NCBI RefSeq assembly: GCF_026125785.1
Contig: NZ_JAHCKL010000006.1
Span: 62,001-126,000 of the forward strand
From: Hydrogenophaga sp.
Lineage (GTDB): Bacteria > Pseudomonadota > Gammaproteobacteria > Burkholderiales > Burkholderiaceae_C
DNA: 64,000 nt
Direction of reading: 5' to 3'
Shown: positions 9,449 to 18,609 of the stretch, piece by piece
Position numbering within the stretch: position 1 is the stretch's first letter
Layout: each line of letters begins with the position of its first letter
The notes under the pieces: model-generated
What the model saw: only the letters and a program-made list of their open reading frames with translations
What the model was told of the DNA's origin: nothing
The model's database searches: none
Translations under genes and position numbers: made by a program

Positions 9449-9466
9449 GCAACAGGCTGATGACAG
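9449..9466 (-). promoter_or_regulatory. Candidate Pho box upstream of GT4
   Basis: On the minus strand, CTGTCAT-CAGC-CTGTTGC reproduces the PhoB-box arrangement: the first heptamer is perfect and the second matches 5 of 7. It ends 22 bases before the GT4 start codon, which would leave little or no leader, so the promoter geometry needs testing. Confidence 0.45.
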
Positions 9467-9543
9467 CGGGCCTTGTCACCGGGTTTTCACATCGGCCAAC
9501 CAACATGTCAGCCGTTTGACACCCACCCCATGACGGAGGCACC

Positions 9544-10143
9544 GTGAACGACTTTCTCAAGAACCTGGACACCCAGCGCTGGGACGACCACCGCTACTAC
9601 CACCACAGCCGCATCAACCAGACACTGCATCTGGTCAGTGCCATCAGCTTTGTGGTGGCGTATGCGCTGCTGTGGACCGACCCGGTGCTGGCCGCGCTGA
9701 TCGCCTGGCTGGTGTCCATGACGAGCCGGCAAGCCGGCCACTTCTTCTTCGAGCCCAAGGGCTATGACCACGTGAACCAGGCCACGCACGAACACAAGGA
9801 AGCGATCAAGGTCGGCTACAACCTGCGCCGCAAGGTGGTGCTGATGGCGCTGTGGGCGGCGGCCCCCCTTCTGGTGGCGATCGCGCCAGGTCTCTTTGGC
9901 CTGTTCGATCCGCAACAGGTGCCGTACATCCGCCAGGTGGGCACCCTTTGGCTGGCACTGGGCGTGGGCGGCCTGCTGTTCCGCACCGTGCACCTGTTCT
10001 TCATTGCCGACGTGAAGACCGGCCTGGTCTGGATGACCAAGGTGCTCACCGACCCCTTTCACGACATCCTGCTTTACCACCGCGCACCGCTGTACCTGCT
10101 GCGCGGACAGTTGATCGATCCCGGCGTGGCGCGCCGCGGCTGA
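9544..10143 (+). CDS. Mpo1-like (DUF962-like) multi-pass membrane protein
   Basis: A 199-residue membrane protein with four or five hydrophobic segments. It carries histidines in the order seen in Mpo1/DUF962 proteins: YYHHSRINQTLHL near residues 18-30 and SRQAGHFFFEPKGYDHVN near 61-78, followed by HEHKE. Mpo1 of yeast is an Fe(II)-dependent dioxygenase that shortens 2-hydroxy fatty acids by alpha-oxidation in sphingoid-base breakdown. Whether this protein does the same is inference; the metal-ligand pattern supports an oxidase-like membrane enzyme. It is divergent from the GT4 gene and ends 18 bases from the convergent aminotransferase. The family call is by motif recall only. Confidence 0.6.
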   Translation: MNDFLKNLDTQRWDDHRYYHHSRINQTLHLVSAISFVVAYALLWTDPVLAALIAWLVSMTSRQAGHFFFEPKGYDHVNQATHEHKEAIKVGYNLRRKVVLMALWAAAPLLVAIAPGLFGLFDPQQVPYIRQVGTLWLALGVGGLLFRTVHLFFIADVKTGLVWMTKVLTDPFHDILLYHRAPLYLLRGQLIDPGVARRG

Positions 10144-10161
10144 GCGCGGCGCACCCGGTCA

Positions 10162-11808
10162 TCAAGACCCGAGCCGGCTCAGCATCTCGCGCAGCACCCG
10201 GTGGCGGATCGACCGGTGCGTGAGCCCAGGACCTTGCCACCACCAGCCCTGGGCCTTCATATCCTGCGCTGCCGCCACGCAGCGCCGCAGCATCTCGTCA
10301 AAGTCCTGTTCACGCCAGTGCAGACCGAAGATCAGGCGACCAGTGCCCACCCAGCTCAGGGCCACGCCATGCCAGCGCAGGAAGTACTGGTACATCCAGT
10401 GATAGCGTCCAGGCTGCGTGTAGCTGAGGGTCCAGATGCTCTGCAGGTGGGCCGCCCGCACCGGCAGATTCAGCTCGGCCATGGCGGTGTTGAAACGCCG
10501 CGCCCTGTCGTCCCACAGCGCGTCCTGGTTGGCGTACATCGCCTGTACCTGCGGGGTGTCCAACCGGCGCAAGAAGGCGTTCATGCCGCCCATCACGTAA
10601 GGATGGGCGTTGAAGGTGCCGCGTGCGAAGCAGACATCCGCGGGCCGCTGAGCGCGGTAGCGCTGCATGAGGTCAGACCGCCCGCAAACCACGCCGACCG
10701 GGAAGCCGCCGGCCAGCGTCTTGCCGTACGTGACCATGTCCGCCTGCACGCCGAAGTAGGCCTGCGCGCCACCAGGCGCCAGGCGAAAGCCCAGGAAGAC
10801 CTCGTCGAAGATCAGCACGATGCCGCGCTCGGAACAGACTTCGCGCAGCCGCTGAAGCCAGGCGGTATAGGCTGCGCGGTCAAAGCCCGCACGGCGGCTG
10901 CCATCCACCAGCGTGGAGTCACCCGGCGCGTTGCGATTGGGGTGCAGTGCCTGCAAAGGATTGATGAGCACGCAGGCGATGTCGCGCCGGCTGCGCAGCA
11001 CGCGCAGGCTGGCGTCGTCCATCTCCTTGAGCGTGTAGGTCTCGCGAGGGGGCATCGGATTGCCGGGGCCGGGCTGCACGTCTTCCCACCAGCCATGGTA
11101 GGCACCGCAGAAGCGCACCACATGGCGCCGCCGTGTGTGGTAGCGCGCCAGTCGAACGGCCTGCATCACGGCCTCGGTTCCGGACATGTGGAAAGACACC
11201 TGCTCATGGCCCGAGAGGGCCCGCAGCCGCGCCACGTTGTCCACCACGCACGGGTGGTAGGCGCCCAGCACAGGGCCCAGCGCCTGACCGATGCGTGCGC
11301 CCTCTTCCATGCAGTCCTTGTAGAAGTCAACGCCGAACACATTCACGCCATAGGACCCGGTGAGATCCATGAAGCGATTGCCGTCCAGGTCCGTGAGCTC
11401 CACGCCTTCGGCGCTGGCGAGGAACGTGCCGACCGGCAATCGCGCTTGCACGATCGGACTGAACTGGAAGGGCACGCGGTAACGGCCCGTGAATTGCAGG
11501 TCGGCCAGGCCAGGCCGGACTTCGGCCGTCATCGCCAGGCTTTTCGCATAGCGCTGCGAGAAACCGGCGGACAGCGTGTCGAACGACGCACGGCGGATGC
11601 TGGCCACTTCGGGCGGAGCACCGTCTGCATCGAAGAAGCTCCGCGCGTCATAGGCATAGCCCGGCAGCCAGCGGGCCAGCCGCTTGGCCATGCGCGAATG
11701 GCCCGCCAGCGAGCGGTGCTTGGCCCGAGACAACTGCAGGCGCTGACGCAGATAGGGCAGCGCCAGGGCCAGCGAGCCCAGCGGCCAGGCCACAGAAAGA
11801 TCAACCAT
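10162..11808 (-). CDS. Class III PLP aminotransferase (glutamate-1-semialdehyde aminomutase-like) with long N-terminal extension
   Basis: A 548-residue fold-type I PLP enzyme. The catalytic core starts near residue 110 and shows TDLDGNRFMDLTGSYGVN, SGTEAVMQAVRLAR (phosphate cup), the YHGW stacking segment, IFDEVFLGFR (Asp335, pyridine N) and YGKTLAGGFP (Schiff-base Lys363). About 110 residues precede it, starting with a hydrophobic helix and a basic stretch, so membrane attachment is possible. True GSA aminomutase (HemL) is about 430 residues without this part. The gene is divergent from the PSD-like gene with 63 bases between starts. An SD-like AAGGAG lies 10 bases before the ATG. Substrate unknown; context suggests an aminolipid or lipid-headgroup precursor. 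Confidence 0.8.
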   Translation of the reverse strand: MVDLSVAWPLGSLALALPYLRQRLQLSRAKHRSLAGHSRMAKRLARWLPGYAYDARSFFDADGAPPEVASIRRASFDTLSAGFSQRYAKSLAMTAEVRPGLADLQFTGRYRVPFQFSPIVQARLPVGTFLASAEGVELTDLDGNRFMDLTGSYGVNVFGVDFYKDCMEEGARIGQALGPVLGAYHPCVVDNVARLRALSGHEQVSFHMSGTEAVMQAVRLARYHTRRRHVVRFCGAYHGWWEDVQPGPGNPMPPRETYTLKEMDDASLRVLRSRRDIACVLINPLQALHPNRNAPGDSTLVDGSRRAGFDRAAYTAWLQRLREVCSERGIVLIFDEVFLGFRLAPGGAQAYFGVQADMVTYGKTLAGGFPVGVVCGRSDLMQRYRAQRPADVCFARGTFNAHPYVMGGMNAFLRRLDTPQVQAMYANQDALWDDRARRFNTAMAELNLPVRAAHLQSIWTLSYTQPGRYHWMYQYFLRWHGVALSWVGTGRLIFGLHWREQDFDEMLRRCVAAAQDMKAQGWWWQGPGLTHRSIRHRVLREMLSRLGS

Positions 11809-11849
11809 AGGGAACACGCTCCTTCGACGACAACGAATGTGTCGGTTGT

Positions 11850-11867
11850 AGGACGCGCACATGACTG
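11850..11867 (-). promoter_or_regulatory. Pho-box-like repeat between aminotransferase and PSD-like genes
   Basis: On the minus strand CAGTCAT-GTGC-GCGTCCT fits the 7+4+7 layout, with 6 of 7 and 4 of 7 agreement to the PhoB heptamer. It sits 41 bases upstream of the aminotransferase start and just upstream of the divergent PSD-like start. Low confidence alone. Confidence 0.3.
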
Positions 11868-11871
11868 AAGC

Positions 11872-12774
11872 ATGAAAAAACTGCATTTCCTGCGCCGCCT
11901 CGCGCTCAACGAGGACCTCAACTTCCTGCTCACCAACCGCGTGCCACGCGCCGCGCTCACGCGCTTCATGGGCTGGTTCAGCCGCCTGCGCCACCCCTGG
12001 GTGCGCCATGCCTCCATGACCGTCTGGCGGACCTTCACCGACATCGACCTGAGCGATGCCAGGAAGGCCTCTTTCGACAGCCTGCACGACTGCTTCGTGC
12101 GCGAGCTGCGGCCCGGCGCACGGACCATCGACCCACGGCCCGAGGTTCTGGCCAGTCCATGCGACGCCATCGTGGGAGCGGTTGGCCGCATCGGGCTGGA
12201 CCCCGACGCCATGGTGTTCCAGGCCAAAGGCTACCCCTACGCGCTGGCCGACCTGCTCGGCGACGACGCACGGGCGCGAGCCACGGTCGATCGCCTGCGC
12301 GGTGGCAGCTTTGCCACGCTGCGGCTGACTTCGGCCATGTACCACCGCTTCCATGCGCCGGCGGAACTCATTCTGGAGCACGTCACCTACTTCAGCGGCG
12401 ACACCTGGAACGTCAATCCCATCGCATTGGCGCGCATAGAACGGCTTTTCTGCAAGAACGAGCGCGCCGCGCTGCACCTGCGGCTCGACGATGGCATGCC
12501 TCTGCTGCTGGTGCCCGTGGCCGCCATTCTGGTGGCCAGCCTGCGCCTTCGCGCGTTGGACGTGGCGCTGAACCTGCGGTACCGCGGCCCCAACCAGTTG
12601 GCCTGCGAGGCACGCTATGGCAAAGGGGATGAGATGGGCTGGTTCGAGCATGGATCGACCATCCTGGTGTTCGCTCCGCCCGGGATCGACATCTGCGCGG
12701 ACATCACCGAGGGCCAGCGACTGCGCATGGGCCAGGCTCTCCTGACACGAAACGGACTTTTAAACGTCACATGA
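11872..12774 (+). CDS. Phosphatidylserine decarboxylase-like pyruvoyl enzyme
   Basis: A 300-residue member of the phosphatidylserine decarboxylase family, which converts PS to phosphatidylethanolamine using a self-generated pyruvoyl group. The self-cleavage site corresponds to GST in FEHGSTILVF (Ser262; E. coli has LGST), and the Asp and His of the processing triad appear in SPCDAIVG (Asp98) and MYHRFHAP (His158 or His161). The protein should therefore mature into alpha and beta chains at Gly261-Ser262. The HGST variant of the LGST motif and its position away from any pssA gene suggest a paralogue rather than the housekeeping enzyme. It is divergent from the class III aminotransferase, and phoX copy 2 follows on the same strand. 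Confidence 0.85.
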   Translation: MKKLHFLRRLALNEDLNFLLTNRVPRAALTRFMGWFSRLRHPWVRHASMTVWRTFTDIDLSDARKASFDSLHDCFVRELRPGARTIDPRPEVLASPCDAIVGAVGRIGLDPDAMVFQAKGYPYALADLLGDDARARATVDRLRGGSFATLRLTSAMYHRFHAPAELILEHVTYFSGDTWNVNPIALARIERLFCKNERAALHLRLDDGMPLLLVPVAAILVASLRLRALDVALNLRYRGPNQLACEARYGKGDEMGWFEHGSTILVFAPPGIDICADITEGQRLRMGQALLTRNGLLNVT

Positions 12775-12781
12775 ATTTCAT
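12764..12781 (+). promoter_or_regulatory. Pho-box-like repeat upstream of phoX copy 2
   Basis: ACGTCAC-ATGA-ATTTCAT has PhoB-box geometry with 5 of 7 agreement in each heptamer. It overlaps the stop of the PSD-like gene and ends 57 bases before the phoX start, a normal distance for an activator site. Confidence 0.35.
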
Positions 12782-12838
12782 GCAGGTGTCCCACCATGCA
12801 TGCCAAACCCTGTCCGCCCCATTCCCCACGAGGATTTC

Positions 12839-14992
12839 ATGAGCTCCCACACGAACCGCCCCGGCGACCTCTTCAATCACGAGGATTCCAACCCGAGCAC
12901 GCATCCCGACTTCGACGAAGTGCTGCAGGCCCGCCTGAGTCGCCGCGGCCTGCTGCGCGGCGGCGTTGGCGTTGCCGGCGCTGCCGCGCTCGGCGGCTGC
13001 GCCACCAGTGCGGGTGTGTCCACGCCGGTCGATCGGTTGGGATTCGCGCCCGTGGCCAAAAGCATGGCCGACCGCGTTACCGTACCCGCCGGCTACAGCG
13101 CACGCGTGCTCTATGCCCTGGGCGATCCGCTCACGGCGGCCACGCCGGCGTTTCGCAACGACGGCAGCGACACCGATTTCGCCAACCGTGCGGGTGACCA
13201 CCACGACGGCATCGAGTGGTTTGGCCTGGACGCGGCCGGCCAGGCTTCAGACACGTTCGCCTCGCGTGGCCTGCTGGCCATGAACCACGAAGCCACCACC
13301 GACGAGAAGCTCAGTTCCTTCTTCCTGCATGCCGACGGCGGCACGGCCACGCTGCCGCGCCCTGCAGCCGAGATCGACAAGGAGTTGATGATCCATGGCA
13401 TTTCCGTCGTGGAGGTGCAGACCGATGGCCGCCAGTGGGCCGTCAAGCCCGGCTCCGCGTTCAACCGCCGCATCACCACCCAGTCGCCAGCGGCCATCCA
13501 TGGGCCGGCGCGCGGCAGCGAACACCTGGTGACCCGTTTCAGCGCCGACGGCACACAAAGCCGTGGCACCCTCAACAACTGCGGCACGGGCCGCACGCCG
13601 TGGGGCACCCTGGTCTCGGGAGAGGAAAACTGGTTCGGCTACTTCTTCCGCGACGCCCGTGACGACGACACCCGCAAGAAAGACAAACAGGTCCAGGCCC
13701 TGAACCGCTATGGCCGCAAGGCGGGCGCACCCAGCCGCCATGGCTGGGAAAGCGGTGGCGACGCCGACACCTACGCGCGCTGGAACATCAGCGCCAAGGG
13801 CGCGGGCGCCCGCGACGACTACCGCAACGAGATGAACACGTTCGGCTACATCGTCGAGCTCGACCCCTACGACCGCAACAGCGTGCTGCGCAAGCGCACG
13901 GCGCTGGGCCGCATGGGCCACGAGAACGCCACCTTCGCGCGCCCGCGGGCCGGCGAGCCGGTGGTGGCCTACATGGGCGATGACGCGCGCGGCGAATACA
14001 TCTACAAGTTCGTGTCGGCCGCCCCATGGGATCCGGCCGATGCACGTCCAGCCAACCGGTTGGCCGCGGGTGACAAATACCTCGACAAAGGCACCCTCTA
14101 CGTGGCGCGCTTCAAGAACGACGGCAGCGGCGAATGGCTCAAGCTCTCCATGGACAACCCGGTGATCGCGGGCAGTTCCTACTTCGAGTTCAAGGACGAA
14201 GCCGATGTGGCCGTCTTCACCCGCCTGGCCGCCGATGCCGTCGGTGCCACGCGCATGGACAGGCCGGAATGGGCGGGCGTCAATCCGCGCAACGGCGAGG
14301 TCTACATCACGCTCACCAACAACAGCGCACGCACGCCCTCCACCACCGACGCGGCCAACCCGCGCGCCTACACCGACCTCAAGGCCGGCAAGGAGCAAAA
14401 AGGCAACGTGCACGGCCACATCATGCGGCTGGCCGAGGCCACGCCGGCCGCAGACACTTTCCGCTGGGACATCTACCTCTTTGCGGCCGAAGCGGACGCG
14501 GACCGCTCCAGCGTGAACCTCTCCAACCTCACCGACGAGAACGACCTGTCCTCTCCCGATGGCCTGGTGTTCAGCAAAGCCACCGGCATCTGCTGGATAG
14601 AGACCGACGACGGCGCCTACACCGACAAGACCAACTGCATGCTGCTCGCGGCCCTGCCGGGTCAACGCGGCGACGGCGAGAGCCGCACGCTGACGCATGG
14701 CAGCCGGCAGGTAACCACGCACGTGGGCCGGACGCAAACACCTGCCACGCTCAAGCGCTTCCTGGTCGGACCGAAGGGCGCCGAGATCACCGGCATCACC
14801 GAAACGCCCGATGGCCGCGCCCTGTTCGTCAACATCCAGCACGCGGGCGAAAACACCAAGATGGCGGATGTGCGCGACCCGTCGAAGTACGAGAGCCAAT
14901 GGCCTGCCAGTGCGGGGTACGGCGCAGGCCAACGGCCTCGCTCGGCCACCATCGTCATCACCAAGGACGATGGCGGCCTGATCGGCACCTGA
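12839..14992 (+). CDS. phoX: PhoX-family (DUF839) phosphatase, Tat-exported, copy 2
   Basis: A 717-residue PhoX-type phosphatase. The ATG at 12839 has a GAGG ribosome site 7 bases upstream. The N-terminus has SRRGLLRGGVG (twin-arginine), a short hydrophobic stretch and LGGC as a possible lipobox. Core segments parallel copy 1: NNCGTGRTPWGTLVSGEENW, LGRMGHENATFARP, SPDGLVFSKATGICWIETDD and EITGITETPDGRALFVNIQH. The two copies share layout but differ widely in sequence, so they look like old paralogues rather than a recent duplication. Both would act on organic phosphate outside the cytoplasm. Confidence 0.88.
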   Translation: MSSHTNRPGDLFNHEDSNPSTHPDFDEVLQARLSRRGLLRGGVGVAGAAALGGCATSAGVSTPVDRLGFAPVAKSMADRVTVPAGYSARVLYALGDPLTAATPAFRNDGSDTDFANRAGDHHDGIEWFGLDAAGQASDTFASRGLLAMNHEATTDEKLSSFFLHADGGTATLPRPAAEIDKELMIHGISVVEVQTDGRQWAVKPGSAFNRRITTQSPAAIHGPARGSEHLVTRFSADGTQSRGTLNNCGTGRTPWGTLVSGEENWFGYFFRDARDDDTRKKDKQVQALNRYGRKAGAPSRHGWESGGDADTYARWNISAKGAGARDDYRNEMNTFGYIVELDPYDRNSVLRKRTALGRMGHENATFARPRAGEPVVAYMGDDARGEYIYKFVSAAPWDPADARPANRLAAGDKYLDKGTLYVARFKNDGSGEWLKLSMDNPVIAGSSYFEFKDEADVAVFTRLAADAVGATRMDRPEWAGVNPRNGEVYITLTNNSARTPSTTDAANPRAYTDLKAGKEQKGNVHGHIMRLAEATPAADTFRWDIYLFAAEADADRSSVNLSNLTDENDLSSPDGLVFSKATGICWIETDDGAYTDKTNCMLLAALPGQRGDGESRTLTHGSRQVTTHVGRTQTPATLKRFLVGPKGAEITGITETPDGRALFVNIQHAGENTKMADVRDPSKYESQWPASAGYGAGQRPRSATIVITKDDGGLIGT

Positions 14993-15041
14993 TGAACCGG
15001 GTACCCGAGGCGCCCGCCCGGCAGCGCAGGGCGCGAGCGCT

Positions 15042-17381
15042 CTAGATCGGCGTGAGCTTGGCCACGCTGAGCGCCAGCCACTTGGTGCCGTGGCGCGTGA
15101 AGCTGACCTGCGCGCGCGCATCGGCACCGGCTCCCTCGACGGCGAGTACCTTGCCTTCGCCGAACTTGTTGTGGAAAACCGCCATGCCGGCGCGCACGTC
15201 GGTGCCCCTGTCGGGCTCGGGCGCCGGGCCGGCCGTCCGTTCGCGAAAGCCCGGCGACCACGCGGGCTGCAGCGCGGCCACAGGTGCACCGACACCGCGC
15301 CGCCCTTCCTGCCAGGCCGGTTGCTGCGGCGTCAGCCACTTCAGGCAGACCGCGGGCAGTTCGTCGAAGAAGCGGCTGCGCAGGTTGTAGCGTGTCTGGC
15401 CATGCAGCATGCGCGTCTGCGAGTGGCTGAGGTAGAGCCGCTTGCGCGCGCGGGTGATGGCGACGTACATCAGGCGGCGTTCCTCCTCCAGCCCGTCCCG
15501 GTCGCTCATCGAGTTCTCGTGCGGAAACAGCCCCTCTTCCAGGCCAGCAATGAAAACGCAGTCGAACTCCAGTCCCTTGGCCGCGTGCACGGTCATGAGC
15601 TGCACCGCGTCCTGGCCGGCCTGCGCCTGGTTGTCGCCGGATTCCAGCGCGGCATGGGTCAGAAAAGCCACCAGCGGGCTGAGTGTCTCTCCGGTATCGG
15701 CGTCCACACGCTCCAGCTCCGCGGCGGGGTCCAGGCCCTGGCTCGCCGGGCTCTGGGTCAGCGCAACGGCCTCGCGGCCAAAGCCTTCCAGCGAAACGAA
15801 GCTCTCCGCCGCATTGACCAGTTCCTCCAGGTTCTCCACCCGGTCCTGCCCCTCGCGCTCGGCACGGTAGTGCTCGACCAGCCCACTGTGCTCCAGCACC
15901 AGCTCCACGATTTCGCGCAGGCTCATGCCCTGGGTCTGCTCGCGCATCACGTCCAGCTTCGCGACAAAGGCGCCGATGGCAGCCCCTGCGCGCCCGGTCA
16001 CGGCACTCACGGCATCGTGCAGTGAACAGCCGGACGCACGCGCCACGTCCTGCAGCTGTTCAACGCTGCGGGCACCGATGCCCCGCGGCGGGAAGTTCAC
16101 CACGCGCAGGAAACTGGTGTCGTCGTTGGGGTTCTCCAGCAAGCGCAGATAGGCCAGCGCATGCTTGATCTCCGCTCGCTCGAAGAAGCGCAGACCGCCA
16201 TACACGCGGTACGGCAGCCCCGCGTTGAACAGCGCGGTCTCCAGCACCCGGCTCTGTGCGTTGCTGCGGTAGAGGATGGCCATTTCGCTGCGCGGCATGT
16301 CCTCGCGCACGAGCTGCTTCATCTCATCCACCACCCATTGCGCCTCGGCAAGGTCGCTGGTGGCTTCGTACACCCGCACAGGTTCCCCTGCCCCCGCATC
16401 GGTGCGCAGGTTCTTGCCAAGGCGGCGCGTGTTGCGGCTGATGAGCTCGTTGGCCGATTCCAGGATGTTGCTCACGCTGCGGTAGTTCTGTTCGAGCTTG
16501 ATCTGGTGGCGCACCTGGAACTCACGCACGAAGTCGGCCATGTTGCCCACGCGAGCACCCCGGAACGCATAGATGCTCTGGTCGTCGTCCCCCACGGCGA
16601 AGACCGCGTTGCCCGATCCTGGCAGTCCTTCCAGCGGCGGAGCGCTGAACAGCTTGAGCCAGGCGTACTGCAGTCGATTGGTGTCCTGGAACTCGTCGAT
16701 CAGGATATGGCGGAAACGCCGTTGGTAGTGCTCGCGCACCGGATCGTTGTCGCGCAGGACTTCGTAGCTGCGCAGCATCAGCTCGCCGAAATCCACCACC
16801 CCTTCGCGTTGGCATTGCTCCTCGTAGAGGGCGTACAGCTCCACTTTCCTGCGGGTCTCTTCGTCGCGGGCCACCACGTCGGCAGGACGTTGGCCGTCCT
16901 CCTTGCAACCGCTGATGAAGTACTGCAGTTGCTTGGGCGGGAAGCGTTCATCGTCCACATTGAACTGTCGGCACAGCCTCTTGATGGCGGAGAGCTGGTC
17001 CTGCGTGTCCAGGATCTGAAAGGTCTGCGGCAGGTTGGCCAGCTTGTGGTGGGCGCGCAGAAAGCGGTTGCACAGGCCGTGAAAAGTGCCAATCCACATG
17101 CCGCGCACATTCACAGGCAGCATCGCCGAAAGCCGGGTCATCATCTCCCGGGCAGCCTTGTTCGTGAATGTCACGGCCAGGATGCCACCAGGCCCCACCT
17201 GCCCGGTCTGCAGCAACCAGGCAATGCGTGTGGTCAGCACACGGGTCTTGCCCGAACCGGCTCCGGCGAGGATAAGCGCATGTTCGGCTGGGAGCGTGAC
17301 AGCGGCGGCCTGTTCGGCATTGAGGCCCGCCAGCAGCGGGGAGCCGAACAGGGCGGCTTGCGAGGATTCTTCTGACGGCAT
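15042..17381 (-). CDS. uvrD: UvrD/Rep-family DNA helicase
   Basis: A 779-residue superfamily 1A 3'-5' helicase. Motifs in order: LNAEQAAAV (Q-like), [14 protein letters not shown] (Walker A), [10 protein letters not shown] (Ia), DEFQDTN (Walker B), [14 protein letters not shown] (III), EQNYRS (IV), [16 protein letters not shown] (V) and [15 protein letters not shown] (VI). This pattern and the Tudor-like C-terminal tail ([16 protein letters not shown]) fit UvrD/PcrA, which removes UvrC-nicked DNA and mismatch tracts. I took the ATG at 17381 (MPSEES), since upstream residues are not conserved-looking. It is divergent from guaC and convergent with phoX copy 2. Confidence 0.95.
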   Translation of the reverse strand: MPSEESSQAALFGSPLLAGLNAEQAAAVTLPAEHALILAGAGSGKTRVLTTRIAWLLQTGQVGPGGILAVTFTNKAAREMMTRLSAMLPVNVRGMWIGTFHGLCNRFLRAHHKLANLPQTFQILDTQDQLSAIKRLCRQFNVDDERFPPKQLQYFISGCKEDGQRPADVVARDEETRRKVELYALYEEQCQREGVVDFGELMLRSYEVLRDNDPVREHYQRRFRHILIDEFQDTNRLQYAWLKLFSAPPLEGLPGSGNAVFAVGDDDQSIYAFRGARVGNMADFVREFQVRHQIKLEQNYRSVSNILESANELISRNTRRLGKNLRTDAGAGEPVRVYEATSDLAEAQWVVDEMKQLVREDMPRSEMAILYRSNAQSRVLETALFNAGLPYRVYGGLRFFERAEIKHALAYLRLLENPNDDTSFLRVVNFPPRGIGARSVEQLQDVARASGCSLHDAVSAVTGRAGAAIGAFVAKLDVMREQTQGMSLREIVELVLEHSGLVEHYRAEREGQDRVENLEELVNAAESFVSLEGFGREAVALTQSPASQGLDPAAELERVDADTGETLSPLVAFLTHAALESGDNQAQAGQDAVQLMTVHAAKGLEFDCVFIAGLEEGLFPHENSMSDRDGLEEERRLMYVAITRARKRLYLSHSQTRMLHGQTRYNLRSRFFDELPAVCLKWLTPQQPAWQEGRRGVGAPVAALQPAWSPGFRERTAGPAPEPDRGTDVRAGMAVFHNKFGEGKVLAVEGAGADARAQVSFTRHGTKWLALSVAKLTPI

Positions 17382-17493
17382 GAGGCCGATTGTAGAAACT
17401 GCGCCGCGGTGCACGGGAACATGCCAGGATCCGTATGCCCTTCATATCGGTCAGCCCATGTCCCCAAGGACAAGGCCACGGGTAGAATCAGGC

Positions 17494-17525
17494 ACCGGGC
17501 CCAAGATTCTTGCGCCCGGTTTTTT
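17494..17525 (+). terminator. Terminator-like hairpin in the guaC leader
   Basis: ACCGGGC (17494-17500) pairs with GCCCGGT (17514-17520) across a 13-base loop and is followed by a run of six T in total. No plus-strand gene lies upstream (uvrD is divergent), so the hairpin sits in the guaC leader about 90 bases before its start. It could be an attenuator or riboswitch expression platform, or end a short RNA. A TAGAAT hexamer at 17483 is a possible -10 just before it. Confidence 0.55.
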
Positions 17526-17612
17526 GTGGCCACCACATACCAAGGACCACAAAGACCGGCTCAAGCCAAGCGCTCACCTGTTCCACAACAGTTTTTCGGA
17601 GCTTGGTTTTCC

Positions 17613-18590
17613 ATGGAAATTTTCGACTACGACAACGTCCTGCTGTTGCCGCGCAAGTGCCGCGTGGACAGCCGGTCCGAATGCGACGCCGGCGTTGAGC
17701 TGGGCGCACGGCGTTTCCGCCTGCCGGTGGTGCCGGCCAACATGAAGACGGTGGTGGACGAGTCCATCTGCATCTGGCTGGCAAAGAACGGTTACTTCTA
17801 TGTCATGCACCGCTTCGACCTGGACAACGTGAAGCTGGTGCGCGACATGCGCGCAGCCGGTGTCTACGCCTCCATCTCCCTGGGTGTGAAGGCGCCAGAC
17901 TACGCCACAGTCGACCAATTGGCGGCCGAAGGCCTGGTACCGGAATACATCACCATCGACATTGCCCACGGCCATGCCGACAGCGTGAAGAACATGATTG
18001 CCTACCTCAAGCGAAAGTTGCCCTCGTCCTTTGTGATCGCGGGCAACGTGGCCACGCCAGAGGCCGTGATCGACCTGGAGAACTGGGGTGCCGATGCGAC
18101 CAAGGTGGGCGTCGGCCCAGGCAAGGTGTGCATCACCAAGCTCAAGACCGGCTTCGGTACCGGTGGCTGGCAACTCTCGGCGCTCAAGTGGTGCGCCCGC
18201 GTGGCGACCAAGCCCATCATCGCGGACGGTGGCATCCGCAGCCATGGTGATATCGCCAAGAGCATCCGCTTCGGCGCCACCATGGTCATGATCGGCTCGC
18301 TGTTTGCGGGCCACGAGGAATCACCGGGCAAGACGGTGGAAGTCGATGGCGAACTCTACAAAGAGTACTACGGCTCCGCCAGCGACTTCAACAAAGGCGA
18401 GTACAAGCACGTTGAAGGCAAGCGCATCCTGGAACCCATCAAGGGCCCGCTGGCCAACACGCTGGTGGAAATGGAACAGGACGTTCAGAGCTCCATCAGC
18501 TACGCCGGGGGAACGAAGCTGATGGACATCCGCAAGGTGAACTACGTGATCCTCGGCGGCGACAACGCCGGCGAGCACCTGCTGATGTAA
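17613..18590 (+). CDS. guaC: GMP reductase
   Basis: Converts GMP to IMP and ammonia with NADPH, a purine salvage and balancing step. The 325-residue TIM-barrel protein has no CBS pair, which separates it from IMP dehydrogenase. The catalytic loop [17 protein letters not shown] gives Cys173, and the phosphate-binding [19 protein letters not shown] and the EEDGVE-like replacement [22 protein letters not shown] segment are of GMPR type. Its length matches the shorter GuaC2-type reductases. The start codon follows a 200-base leader carrying a terminator-like hairpin, so expression may be controlled by attenuation. It converges with the hydrolase gene. Confidence 0.93.
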   Translation: MEIFDYDNVLLLPRKCRVDSRSECDAGVELGARRFRLPVVPANMKTVVDESICIWLAKNGYFYVMHRFDLDNVKLVRDMRAAGVYASISLGVKAPDYATVDQLAAEGLVPEYITIDIAHGHADSVKNMIAYLKRKLPSSFVIAGNVATPEAVIDLENWGADATKVGVGPGKVCITKLKTGFGTGGWQLSALKWCARVATKPIIADGGIRSHGDIAKSIRFGATMVMIGSLFAGHEESPGKTVEVDGELYKEYYGSASDFNKGEYKHVEGKRILEPIKGPLANTLVEMEQDVQSSISYAGGTKLMDIRKVNYVILGGDNAGEHLLM

Positions 18591-18609
18591 GACAGACGGC
18601 GCTGCGAAC

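Noticed and set aside
10162-12651. Aminotransferase frame read from far upstream, antisense to the PSD-like gene
   Set aside because: The first ~280 codons overlap a convincing pyruvoyl decarboxylase; an SD precedes the ATG at 11808.
5821-14992. The two phoX genes as a recent tandem duplication or composite-element ends
   Set aside because: The proteins share motifs but are strongly diverged, and no flanking repeats or transposase genes were seen.
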